From assembly GCF_000416985.1 (NCBI RefSeq), contig NZ_ATDL01000020.1, positions 1-64,000 on the forward strand: a DNA stretch of 64,000 nt. The letters run 5' to 3'. Position 1 is the stretch's first letter; the number at the start of each line of letters is the position of its first letter. Below, one piece after another: positions 43,415 through 50,759 of the stretch. The position numbers were made by a program, and so were the translations under genes. The notes beneath the pieces are model-generated. The model made no database searches and was not told the origin of the DNA. It saw only the letters and a list, made by a program, of their open reading frames with translations. The DNA comes from Sphingobacterium paucimobilis HER1398 (GTDB lineage: Bacteria; Bacteroidota; Bacteroidia; Sphingobacteriales; Sphingobacteriaceae).

Positions 43415-43998
43415 TTGCTTCTTCGAGATGAGTGACTGCATGTCGGCATCCGGTGATTGCTTATTGCTATAGGGTGATCCCTATTCGCTGCGGAGTGATT
43501 CCTGTCTGGCGATCCGTGGCTGCCCTTTCCTAAGATGTGATCGCTAGTTGAGGTGCCGTGGTCACTTGTCTCGATTTAGTGTTTGCTGTTTCTGAAGCAG
43601 TGGTCGCTCTTTTGGGCGGAGTGTCCACAAGGTGTGATCCACTGACCACAAGGTGTAACCGACTGTTCACTTCTTGCTGTCGAGTGGTTGCGGTATGCGC
43701 TGAAGCGATCACCTTTCGTTCTCCAGTGGTCACTGGATGCTGTGGGGCAATCACCTTTTAGTAGCAAGGGGCTTCTTGTTTGCAAAATGTGGCCAGTTGT
43801 AGGCAAGGGGTGGTCATCGATTGACAGCAGGTGATTACATTTTTATAAAATGTGATCACTTTTCGCTGGATAGTGATCACTGGCTGGTATGTAGTGCCCC
43901 CTTTTCCCTGACAGGTGGGTACTTGTTCATTTATAGTGATCGGTGATCCTGATAATGTGGTCACTGAAAGCGAAAGACCAATCACTTTTTATGGGGGT
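43411..43998. repeat. 28-unit, 21-bp phased array of GTGRTCAC motifs
   Basis: Starting at 43411 a version of GTGRTCAC recurs every 21 bp without a single slip for 28 units (43411, 43432, 43453 and so on to 43978). GTG opens 22 of 28 units and C closes the octamer in 25. The base before tends to be A and the one after T, so the full consensus is the palindrome AGTGATCACT. The other 11-13 bp of each unit show no shared sequence. In the aligned frame, both strands contain several stops, so the periodicity is not coding. 21 bp equals two helical turns, placing all motifs on one face of the DNA. It starts at the stop of 42944-43414 and fills most of the 43415-44168 gap. Confidence 0.9.
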
Positions 43999-44010
43999 TT
44001 TATAGAGAGT

Positions 44011-44060
44011 CTGTCCGAGTTTGCAGGGCATACTGTCCGTAGTAGTCCGACTTTGTCCGA
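44011..44060. repeat. Three (C/T)TGTCCG motifs continuing the ~21-bp rhythm
   Basis: After the array, ctgtccga at 44011, ctgtccgt at 44033 and ttgtccga at 44053 are spaced 22 and 20 bp, with an additional agtccga at 44044. They could be binding sites for a second protein or decayed units of a sister array. Confidence 0.45.
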
Positions 44061-44168
44061 GTATTGAACTTGGGGTGGGTATTGCAATATGTTTGTCGAG
44101 CATGGCAATCCGGAGTGCCGTGCGGTAAACAAATTGTATAATGGGAATAGTCCCACAAGAATAACGCT

Positions 44169-44801
44169 ATGAGAAAGAAAAAAGTAGTATTGGATTATTC
44201 AGGTCTGAAAGATGACGAGCTGAATACACTGGCGGGCAAGGTGCTCGACTGTCTAAATGCACACCTGACATTTACCGATCCACCGGTAGAGTTGGCTGAC
44301 CTAGAAGCCCAGGTCAAGGACTTTAGGAACAAGTGGCAGAAAGCCAGCCGTGGTGGTAGCTTATTGGAGATTGCTGAAAAGAATGACGCCAAAGAGCTGA
44401 TCGCATTGAGCTTGAAAGACATTGCCTTTTATGTCAATAAGCTGAGTAAGGGCTCGCGGTCTCTCTTGTTGAGTTCGGGATTGATTCTAGAGGCTGATCA
44501 GAGACCTAATGAGGTGCCTGATAGGATGACTGGTGGCGAACTCTCGGACGGTAAGCAGATAGGGCAACTGCAGGTCAAATTCAAACCACAAAAAGGGGCG
44601 CTGATCTATGAGTATGAGATTGCAGATTCGTTGGGCGCCGACGGACAGCCGGATTGGAAGGAAAACTTTCAGACGGGTACAAGCCAAGGAAATATCTATG
44701 CGGTGGCAAAACCCAACTGTATGTATTACCTAAGGATCCGTGCGCGTAACAAAAAGGGGATAGGTGACTGGTCTGAGGTGGTCTCGCTGAAGACAAGATA
44801 G
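44169..44801 (+). CDS. Fibronectin type III domain protein
   Basis: A 210-aa protein without a signal peptide. Residues 1-110 are helical and polar (LDYSGLKDDELNTLAGKVLDCLNAHL, LADLEAQVKDFRNKWQKASRGG). The C-terminal 85 residues are an FN3 domain: GQLQVKFKPQKGALIYEYEIAD, then CMYYLRIRARNKKGIGDWSEVVSLK, with the conserved YyLRIRA and GxGDWSE end. Small cytoplasmic FN3 proteins like this are widespread in Bacteroidota, with no known function. It begins 170 bp after the 21-bp array and precedes a set of lysis-like genes. Confidence 0.72.
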   Translation: MRKKKVVLDYSGLKDDELNTLAGKVLDCLNAHLTFTDPPVELADLEAQVKDFRNKWQKASRGGSLLEIAEKNDAKELIALSLKDIAFYVNKLSKGSRSLLLSSGLILEADQRPNEVPDRMTGGELSDGKQIGQLQVKFKPQKGALIYEYEIADSLGADGQPDWKENFQTGTSQGNIYAVAKPNCMYYLRIRARNKKGIGDWSEVVSLKTR

Positions 44802-44889
44802 GTAATCCCTCAAGCCGGGAAGGCTCATACTTATCTTGCTTGATCAAGAAAGTATGCAAAGAAATCAAGGCTTGGAAACCGTTACGCTA

Positions 44890-44965
44890 AAAGATCATCA
44901 TGATCCTAAAAGTATTTGAGACGCTTCGCTGTTAAATTCTTTTTTTATGGATCATGATGGTCTTT
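44890..44965. other. Inverted repeat between the FN3 and membrane genes
   Basis: Arms aaagatcatcatgatcc and ggatcatgatggtcttt (17 bp, one mismatch) are separated by 42 nt; outside them gcta and taacgc bases extend partial pairing. The inner part, gatcatcatgatc, is nearly palindromic by itself. It may be a structured leader of the gene at 45018 or a remnant of a mobile element. Confidence 0.45.
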
Positions 44966-45017
44966 ATTAACGCTACAATTTCCTAGGCCATAGTTTTCTA
45001 CATTTAATCTTAATAAT

Positions 45018-45446
45018 ATGCAAACACTAACAAACAACTCTTCATGGCTGACCCAGGGCACTATATCGTCATCCCGCCGTGTCCCGATTGTTCGGGTACC
45101 GCAGTGGAGGGGTCTACAAACTATACAGAAATTAAAGCTCGGCTTCTTACTACTGATCATCGCTTGGGTAGGCCTATCGGTGGTACTGCAACTTATCGAC
45201 CCGGCTATTGGTGTGCTGGACTTTGGTACACTGACCGTTGCGGTCTTTGGGCTGCTCGTAGGATGGCTCGCTATCTATATCAGTACCTGGCTGCAGGAGA
45301 TGCTGTGGCATCCGTTTAAATCTTTTCGTAAACAGTTTGGGCATCATTTTAATCAACTATCATCATGGCAACAATGTATTATCTATTTTTCGGTTTTCTT
45401 TTTACTGCTTTATGCAGTGATAATGGTGATGGTAGTAGTGTTTTAA
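45018..45446 (+). CDS. Three-helix membrane protein, holin-like by position
   Basis: A 142-aa protein with hydrophobic helices at about 41-61 (LGFLLLIIAWVGLSVVLQLI), 66-92 (VLDFGTLTVAVFGLLVGWLAI) and 121-142 (CIIYFSVFFLLLYAVIMVMVVVF), and a basic loop (WHPFKSFRKQFGHHF). No family recognised. It stands before a CHAP hydrolase that lacks a signal peptide, an arrangement that would suit a holin, but this is inference from order and size only. Confidence 0.5.
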   Translation: MQTLTNNSSWLTQGTISSSRRVPIVRVPQWRGLQTIQKLKLGFLLLIIAWVGLSVVLQLIDPAIGVLDFGTLTVAVFGLLVGWLAIYISTWLQEMLWHPFKSFRKQFGHHFNQLSSWQQCIIYFSVFFLLLYAVIMVMVVVF

Positions 45447-45675
45447 AGTTCGGTTATACTACTTTATTTGTCCCACCCAACACCGATCCGTCATTTTCCA
45501 TGACGAGGACTTCATTTTTTTCCTTGATAAAAAAAACGAAGCAAAAAAAATCAAGACTTGGGCAATACGACGCTAAATATTTCTTGACAGGTCTAAACAT
45601 CTCGGAGCCGTTGCACTTCGCTTCACTTCATCGATATGTTTTTAACGACCTGCAAAAAATATTCTTAACGCTGTA

Positions 45676-45804
45676 TCACCCTAGGTCGTTGGATGACGAA
45701 ACGCCTTCGGTGAGCTCGCAAGCTCGGTTTGTAGGCGATAGACAGAGGAAATGTAAGGGATTTGCTTCTATTAGTCATCACCCTAGGTCGTTGGACGACG
45801 AAAC
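45676..45804. repeat. Two REP-like 27-bp direct repeats
   Basis: tcaccctaggtcgttgga followed by tgacgaaac occurs at 45676-45702 and, with one change (gacgac for gatgac), at 45778-45804, 102 bp apart; a partial third copy (cctaggccatt) is near 45831. They sit in the 45447-46000 gene-free stretch, along with A-rich and T-rich tracts; I see no gene there. Confidence 0.5.
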
Positions 45805-46000
45805 ATCAAGAACTCAAACAGTCTCACAACCTAGGCCATTTTATTCAGGTAGTGCTAGTAGTCCCTTACAACCAAAATTAATGTCGCCTGTGAAGCTTTT
45901 GACATTAGTAGGGGGAGGCACTACAGTACGGTCAAAAGGTTCGAGCGACGATTTTTGCTTCTTTTTGGTAAAAAGAAGGAGCCCGTCTGGCGACGAAGAC

Positions 46001-46495
46001 ATGAAGATTAAAGATGATAAGATTCTTTTTGCTAGTATTCGTCAATCAATAATAACGATAGCTTCAAAAGAACTTGGCGTCCGTGAAGCCACGGGCAATA
46101 ATGATGGTCCTCGTGTCGAAGAATATCTTCGCTACACCAATCTTGGTAAAGGCTACGAGTGGTGTGCGGCGTTTGTGTCTTGGGTTTATGGGCAAGCTGG
46201 ATTTGACGTTCCACGTAACCCATGGTCTCCGGCCTTGTTTCCAAAGGCTCGGGTGTATTGGAGAAGTGGTGAGAAGGTTGAAAGATTAGATAGTGAGAGG
46301 GTAAAAGCGGATGTGTTCGGTATATATGGAGCTGGAGTGAAACGTATCAATCATGTGGGGATGGTCAAAGAACGTACAAACGATTACCTGATCACGATCG
46401 AGGGCAATAGTAATAACCGGGTGGAATCTCGACGTAGACATCTGCGGACGGTATATGCATTGGCGGGTTGGGTTGATCAGGTTAACGAGTTATGA
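46001..46495 (+). CDS. CHAP-domain peptidoglycan hydrolase (endolysin-like)
   Basis: The ATG at 46001 (MKIKDDKILFASIRQ) is chosen; the open frame before it runs through REP-like noncoding DNA. The 164-aa protein has a CHAP core with YEWCAAFVSWVYGQAG (nucleophile Cys), INHVGMVKE (His) and ITIEGNSNN (third polar residue), spaced as in cysteine-type amidases/endopeptidases. No signal peptide, so export would need a holin-like partner. It could cut peptidoglycan cross-links during lysis or in a phage-derived particle. Flanked by two membrane proteins. Confidence 0.75.
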   Translation: MKIKDDKILFASIRQSIITIASKELGVREATGNNDGPRVEEYLRYTNLGKGYEWCAAFVSWVYGQAGFDVPRNPWSPALFPKARVYWRSGEKVERLDSERVKADVFGIYGAGVKRINHVGMVKERTNDYLITIEGNSNNRVESRRRHLRTVYALAGWVDQVNEL

Positions 46496-46561
46496 AGTTA
46501 TCGAGTTAACAAGTAAAGAGTCATGCCTGTCTGGCATAGAAGACAATAAAACATTACTATT

Positions 46562-47023
46562 ATGGAAGGAAATATTACGATATCTCGAATTTACCTCAGT
46601 ACGATCCTTATCACCCTTGTCACCTTCTCTTGTCGAATCAGTAAGCAGAAGCAAGAACAACTGGCAGTACATGCCAAGACACAGGAAGAAGTTCGTCAGT
46701 TGTCTGATAGGTTGGTATGGCAGCAACAGGACAGCAGTGAGTCCTATTGGATGCTGCAGACAGATTCTCTACTTTATTATCACCCACAATGGGGATTATG
46801 GACACAGGGTGGCATATTGCAGGGAAGTCATGCTCAAAGGCAACAATCGAGTGTGACTATGGAAAGAGATAGCATCGTAAGGGAGATGGAGCAAGAAGAA
46901 AATATGCGGTATAGCAGTTATTGGTCACGAAAGATTAAGGAGAATTGGGGATTTGTTATAGTGGCCGCTGTGCTCGCTATCGTATGGGTGATTTTTGGCT
47001 TTATAAAACCCCACCGACCATAA
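46562..47023 (+). CDS. Membrane-anchored coiled-coil protein, spanin-like by position
   Basis: A 153-aa protein with an N-terminal hydrophobic segment (IYLSTILITLVTFSC), a Gln-rich coiled-coil-like stretch (SKQKQEQLAVHAKTQEEVRQLSDRL), and a C-terminal membrane helix (NWGFVIVAAVLAIVWVIFGFI). No family recognised. It follows the CHAP gene, and in phage lysis cassettes coiled-coil membrane proteins (spanins) occupy this slot; the topology here, with the helix at the C-terminus, is unusual for one. Its stop codon is inside the following terminator. Confidence 0.45.
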   Translation: MEGNITISRIYLSTILITLVTFSCRISKQKQEQLAVHAKTQEEVRQLSDRLVWQQQDSSESYWMLQTDSLLYYHPQWGLWTQGGILQGSHAQRQQSSVTMERDSIVREMEQEENMRYSSYWSRKIKENWGFVIVAAVLAIVWVIFGFIKPHRP

Positions 47024-47037
47024 CTATCGGTGGGGTT
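47007..47037. terminator. Bidirectional terminator between convergent genes
   Basis: A perfect 11-bp stem (aaccccaccga/tcggtggggtt) with a 9-nt loop, overlapping the stop of the plus-strand gene at 46562-47023. The minus-strand locus D ends 14 bp beyond. Confidence 0.85.
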
Positions 47038-47050
47038 GTCCTTTATAAGT

Positions 47051-48439
47051 TTACTTCCAAAGACTGCGGGGAGCTTCGCCTTTGCGTATCGATGATAGGG
47101 ATGCCTCGAGGCGATTTTTTACCTCTTCTGCTCCGGCTAGAAAGCTGTCCTGGCATGCTATTTCCATTTGTTTAACGGCTTCGGTCTGGTTCCCGTTCTT
47201 CAACAACAAGCCCGCGTATACTGCGGCCGATGAAAAGTGAGGGAAATAGGAGTTGGCTTGCCTGGCCCATTCTGTAGCCCGTTTTAACATTTTTGGATCC
47301 TCCGATTGATGGTAGATATATTCGGCAGCATCACGAAGACTATACGATAGATTTCCCATCTCTTGATTCCGCATTAGCCTTTTCATCATGGTATAATTGG
47401 GGTCGGTCAGGGAATCTGCTTTTCCTTCCACGTAAGGCTTCATAAATTCCTCAAAAGCCTTTTTATCCGACTCTATTTTTTTGGGGACATCGGTTTTCAT
47501 CAATCCGTTGTCCACGTAGTCAATCGCTGCTGTAGCGAGCTTTTCCACCTGATTTGTGCCGTTGTAGTATTTCATGACGACTCCTTTGGCAGTAGCTGTC
47601 TGTTCGGCATCATTGACATCCGATGCTTTTAGTAGCTTACGGTAAGATGTGATCATGACGGGCAGCTGGTCTTCTCTTTCCTGTACGATGATATTTTTCT
47701 GGAAGTAGTTGTTGATTCCGGTCTCCAATATACCCAGAGCGTATTTTACAAGATCCAAAGAATCCAATTTCTCCCGGTTGTCATAGAGATAGTTGAACCC
47801 ATGTCCGCCTGGAACAATCTGGACGGTAGGGTCTGCGAAATAGATCGCCCCAAGTATTTCCTTGTCCATAAGTTGTGTCGGAGACAGCTTGGGTACGAGT
47901 TCTTCAATAATCTCGGGCGAGGCTAGTTTTGATAGGGCGCGCTTTTTCATATAGCCGATCAGAAACTCGGTATCTCTGTTGCCTTTTTCATATTCTTCCT
48001 GCCATACGACCAATGGCTTGGGATCGTTTTTTTCCTGCAGTGCTATATTTGCTTCCTTCAGAAAGGGAACGGCAGGCATATAGCCTGATGTACGGTATAC
48101 CAGCTTTCCATCCCCATCTATAAATAAATAAGTGGGATAGGAGCGTACACCATATTGCTTGGCGATGTCGATGCCTTCTCCCTTTTCGGCGTCAATCTTG
48201 TAGTTGACAAAGGAAGTGTTGAACAGATTGCCGACACTTTCTAGGGGAAATGTTTCGGCGGCCATCAGTTTACAGGGACCGCACCAGCTGGTGTATACAT
48301 CGATGAATATCAATTTGTCCGCTGTTTTTGCTTTGGTCAAGATCTCGTTCCAGGTTCCTTCTACAAATTGTATACCCTGCTGTGCACACGCTGCGAATGC
48401 TATCACGGCCATGGTCAGGGTTAATGTTAATCTCTTCAT
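47051..48439 (-). CDS. Periplasmic thioredoxin-like protein (locus D)
   Basis: A 462-aa exported protein (signal peptide residues 1-19, ending ACAQ). The thioredoxin domain has KLIFIDVYTSWCGPCKLM with CGPC at residues 53-56, the same position as in the first domain of the locus B protein at 30148, and shares its YKIDAEKGEGIDIAKQYGVRSYPT segment. The remaining 330 residues are helical (TPR-like) with no second redox motif. It is the last gene of locus D. Confidence 0.85.
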   Translation of the reverse strand: MKRLTLTLTMAVIAFAACAQQGIQFVEGTWNEILTKAKTADKLIFIDVYTSWCGPCKLMAAETFPLESVGNLFNTSFVNYKIDAEKGEGIDIAKQYGVRSYPTYLFIDGDGKLVYRTSGYMPAVPFLKEANIALQEKNDPKPLVVWQEEYEKGNRDTEFLIGYMKKRALSKLASPEIIEELVPKLSPTQLMDKEILGAIYFADPTVQIVPGGHGFNYLYDNREKLDSLDLVKYALGILETGINNYFQKNIIVQEREDQLPVMITSYRKLLKASDVNDAEQTATAKGVVMKYYNGTNQVEKLATAAIDYVDNGLMKTDVPKKIESDKKAFEEFMKPYVEGKADSLTDPNYTMMKRLMRNQEMGNLSYSLRDAAEYIYHQSEDPKMLKRATEWARQANSYFPHFSSAAVYAGLLLKNGNQTEAVKQMEIACQDSFLAGAEEVKNRLEASLSSIRKGEAPRSLWK

Positions 48440-48448
48440 CTATTTTTT

Positions 48449-49609
48449 TTAAAAGCCAAATATTTCTTTAATTTTTTCGTCAAATTGTGCAGACTCACCT
48501 ACATAACGAGCGATGATCTTACCTTCCTGATCTAAAAGGATCTTGGTCGGGAAGGCCGTAATGCCATAAGCTTTGACAGCATCAAACTGTGCTATGCCTT
48601 CATTGTTGAGTACCTGTATCCAAGTCATCTGATCGTCGGCGATGGCTTTTTTCCAGATGCGTTTGTTGTCTTCGAGACTGCTACGTTGTTCGTGTGCTAT
48701 GCCTACGATTTCTAGTCCGTGGCTCTGGTACTTGCTATATAACTCACGCAGATGGGGATGTGAATCACGGCATGGTCCGCACCAGCTTCCCCAAAAATCT
48801 AATAGCACATATTTGCCTTTTAGCGTCTCCAGATTGACGGGTTGGCCGTTGACATCTACCTTCTGTAGAGCTATGGCCTGTCTGCCGATAGCTGTGGCCT
48901 CCATACTGGCTATCTTGCTCTGGATAGCCAGTGCATAGTTGCTGTTTTTGTGTTGCTGGTCTAATGCGTTAAATTGTGTCTTCAGATCATCGAGTGAAAG
49001 GTCATTGATCAGGGTCGATAAAAAGTACATGCTCACCAGGGAGTGCGGGTGGGCTTTTATAAAGTTTTTTTGAAGGGCTAGGTTTTTCTCGGAATTCGCT
49101 TGGCTGATGCTCGTTGCTTCTTTGAAAACGGATGAGTCCTTGGATACCGCAAATGTTTCATAGGCTTTCTTCAGACCGGACCAATTCTGATCCTCGATCA
49201 GATTCTGTTGTTCCTTGATGGAAGCCCATTCCTTGTTCTCTTTTCCTCCTTTTACCTTAGCCATATGTACCTGGTCGACCGTTCCGGTAACCTCAATAGT
49301 GGTATTGGAAAGGAAAAAACTGAGAGAAGGGCCAGGGATAAATCCCATATCGGACTGTATTATTGAAGCCGGATTACCGCGGTAGCCCAGGCTGGCCAGT
49401 ACAGGCTCCTCTACTTTTCCTTTGAATACGGCCCAGCCATTTTCGATGACATAGCTCGTGTCGATGGTATAGTCATCTCCGGAAGGAAAAGCCAAATACA
49501 TGGTGTATTTCTTAGGATTGTCTATTTTGACTTTTACCGTATAGGAATCCTGTGCTTGGACGGATAAAAATCCTCCTAAGATTGTAATTATTGTGAGTAG
49601 GTATCGCAT
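48449..49609 (-). CDS. TlpA-like thioredoxin with N-terminal DUF4369 (locus D)
   Basis: A 386-aa exported protein (signal peptide residues 1-20). The N-terminal 110 residues are a beta-rich DUF4369-type domain (YTVKVKIDNPKKYTMYLAF, VFKGKVEEPVLASL); a helical linker follows; the C-terminal thioredoxin domain has YVLLDFWGSWCGPCRDSHP with CGPC at 277-280 and a cis-proline loop GITAFPTKILLD. This two-domain design is common in Bacteroidota TlpA proteins. It lies 4 bp from the next gene and is its paralogue. Confidence 0.87.
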   Translation of the reverse strand: MRYLLTIITILGGFLSVQAQDSYTVKVKIDNPKKYTMYLAFPSGDDYTIDTSYVIENGWAVFKGKVEEPVLASLGYRGNPASIIQSDMGFIPGPSLSFFLSNTTIEVTGTVDQVHMAKVKGGKENKEWASIKEQQNLIEDQNWSGLKKAYETFAVSKDSSVFKEATSISQANSEKNLALQKNFIKAHPHSLVSMYFLSTLINDLSLDDLKTQFNALDQQHKNSNYALAIQSKIASMEATAIGRQAIALQKVDVNGQPVNLETLKGKYVLLDFWGSWCGPCRDSHPHLRELYSKYQSHGLEIVGIAHEQRSSLEDNKRIWKKAIADDQMTWIQVLNNEGIAQFDAVKAYGITAFPTKILLDQEGKIIARYVGESAQFDEKIKEIFGF

Positions 49610-49613
49610 AGTA

Positions 49614-50747
49614 TTACTTGTTTAAAAGTTCGGATAAACGTTCTATTAATTCTTCTCCACGAAGGTTTTTTGCAATGATGATACCGTTAGCGTCCAGTAA
49701 ATAATTCTGTGGAACGGCATGTACACCATAGGTTGTAGCGACTTCATTTTTCCATCCTTTCAGATCACTGACATGAAGCCAGGGAAGGCCATCATCATGG
49801 ATGGCTTTGAGCCACGCGTCTTTTTTGCTATCTAAAGAGACGCCCAGTATCTCGAAGTTTTTGTTTTTAAACTCGTCATAGGCCTTGACTAGATGGGGAT
49901 TCTCGCCACGGCACGGTCCGCACCAGGAAGCCCAAAAATCAACGAGAACATATTTGCCTTTTAATGAAGACAGCGTTATTTTATGGCCATCAGCTGTCTC
50001 CTGACTAAAGTCTATCGCTGGTTGTCCGATATCCAGTAATTTGGCCAGCTTGAGTTGTTCGGCCGCCACTTTAGCTTGATCGGTATTGCGCAGTCTTTCG
50101 CTCAAACCGTTGAACAGGGGCTCAAAGGTCTTAGGATTGATCATGCCCAAATGGGACATGACCATATCGAAGCTTACATAAGAGTCGGGGTGCGACTTGA
50201 TAAACTTATCATCGACTTTATTCATCTCTACGCGAATAGCCCGAAGTTGTGGGAAGAGTTCATTTTGTCCCTTTTCATCATTTGTCTCGAACAGTTCGCG
50301 CATCTTGGCGCTGAGGGGAGCCATCTGTTCCTGAAATGGTTTGAGCTGCTGTTGAAGCGCTAGATAATCGCTTTGGGTAGCTCCACCAGTAATCTGGGCC
50401 GTTTTCATCTTATCGACTCCTTTAACTGAGACCTTTCCCCCTTCTAAATAGAACTCCTGATTGTCTATTGCTGCCATCTCGTCCATGGTAGAAGGTTGGA
50501 TCTTTTCTCCGACTTCTTTTAGCCTAAGGCCTGCTTTGACCGGTTGTGTGACGGTGCCCTGTAGGGAGAAAAGTCCTTTTTTGACAACAGCCGAATCCAA
50601 AATGTCCTGCCCATCTTGCGTATAGCTGAGCAGTATTATTTTTTGATCTGTTGCAGGACTTAACTTGCCTTGAATCTTAAATTGCTGCGCCTGTGCTGCG
50701 GATATCAATCCGAAGCACAGGGTTATGTATTTTAAGGTGTTATTCAT
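49614..50747 (-). CDS. TlpA-like thioredoxin with N-terminal DUF4369 (locus D)
   Basis: A 377-aa exported protein (signal peptide residues 1-20, ending AQAQ). It has the DUF4369-type front (FKIQGKLSPATDQKIILLSYT, KGLFSLQGTVTQPVKAGL), helical middle, and a thioredoxin domain with YVLVDFWASWCGPCRGENP, CGPC at 276-279, and GVHAVPQNYLLD as the cis-proline loop. It and the gene at 48449 are tandem paralogues, transcribed with the SusD gene 12 bp upstream. Confidence 0.87.
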   Translation of the reverse strand: MNNTLKYITLCFGLISAAQAQQFKIQGKLSPATDQKIILLSYTQDGQDILDSAVVKKGLFSLQGTVTQPVKAGLRLKEVGEKIQPSTMDEMAAIDNQEFYLEGGKVSVKGVDKMKTAQITGGATQSDYLALQQQLKPFQEQMAPLSAKMRELFETNDEKGQNELFPQLRAIRVEMNKVDDKFIKSHPDSYVSFDMVMSHLGMINPKTFEPLFNGLSERLRNTDQAKVAAEQLKLAKLLDIGQPAIDFSQETADGHKITLSSLKGKYVLVDFWASWCGPCRGENPHLVKAYDEFKNKNFEILGVSLDSKKDAWLKAIHDDGLPWLHVSDLKGWKNEVATTYGVHAVPQNYLLDANGIIIAKNLRGEELIERLSELLNK

Positions 50748-50759
50748 CGTATCTATTTT

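Noticed and set aside
43530..43985. Heptad-repeat protein encoded on either strand of the array (for example VIT-type heptads on the minus strand)
   Set aside because: The aligned frame has several stops on each strand, there is no start or domain, and the 21-nt period alone produces the apparent heptads.
43411..43998. The 21-bp array as a CRISPR array
   Set aside because: Repeats are 8-10 bp and variable, spacers 11-13 bp; no cas genes, no leader. The sizes do not fit any CRISPR type.
45044..45319. Alternative plus-strand frame of 91 codons inside the three-helix membrane gene
   Set aside because: The frame at 45018-45446 shows three convincing membrane helices; the alternative has none and starts inside it.
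45365..46000. N-terminal extension of the CHAP protein
   Set aside because: The open frame crosses two REP-like repeats and low-complexity tracts; the CHAP domain is complete from the ATG at 46001.
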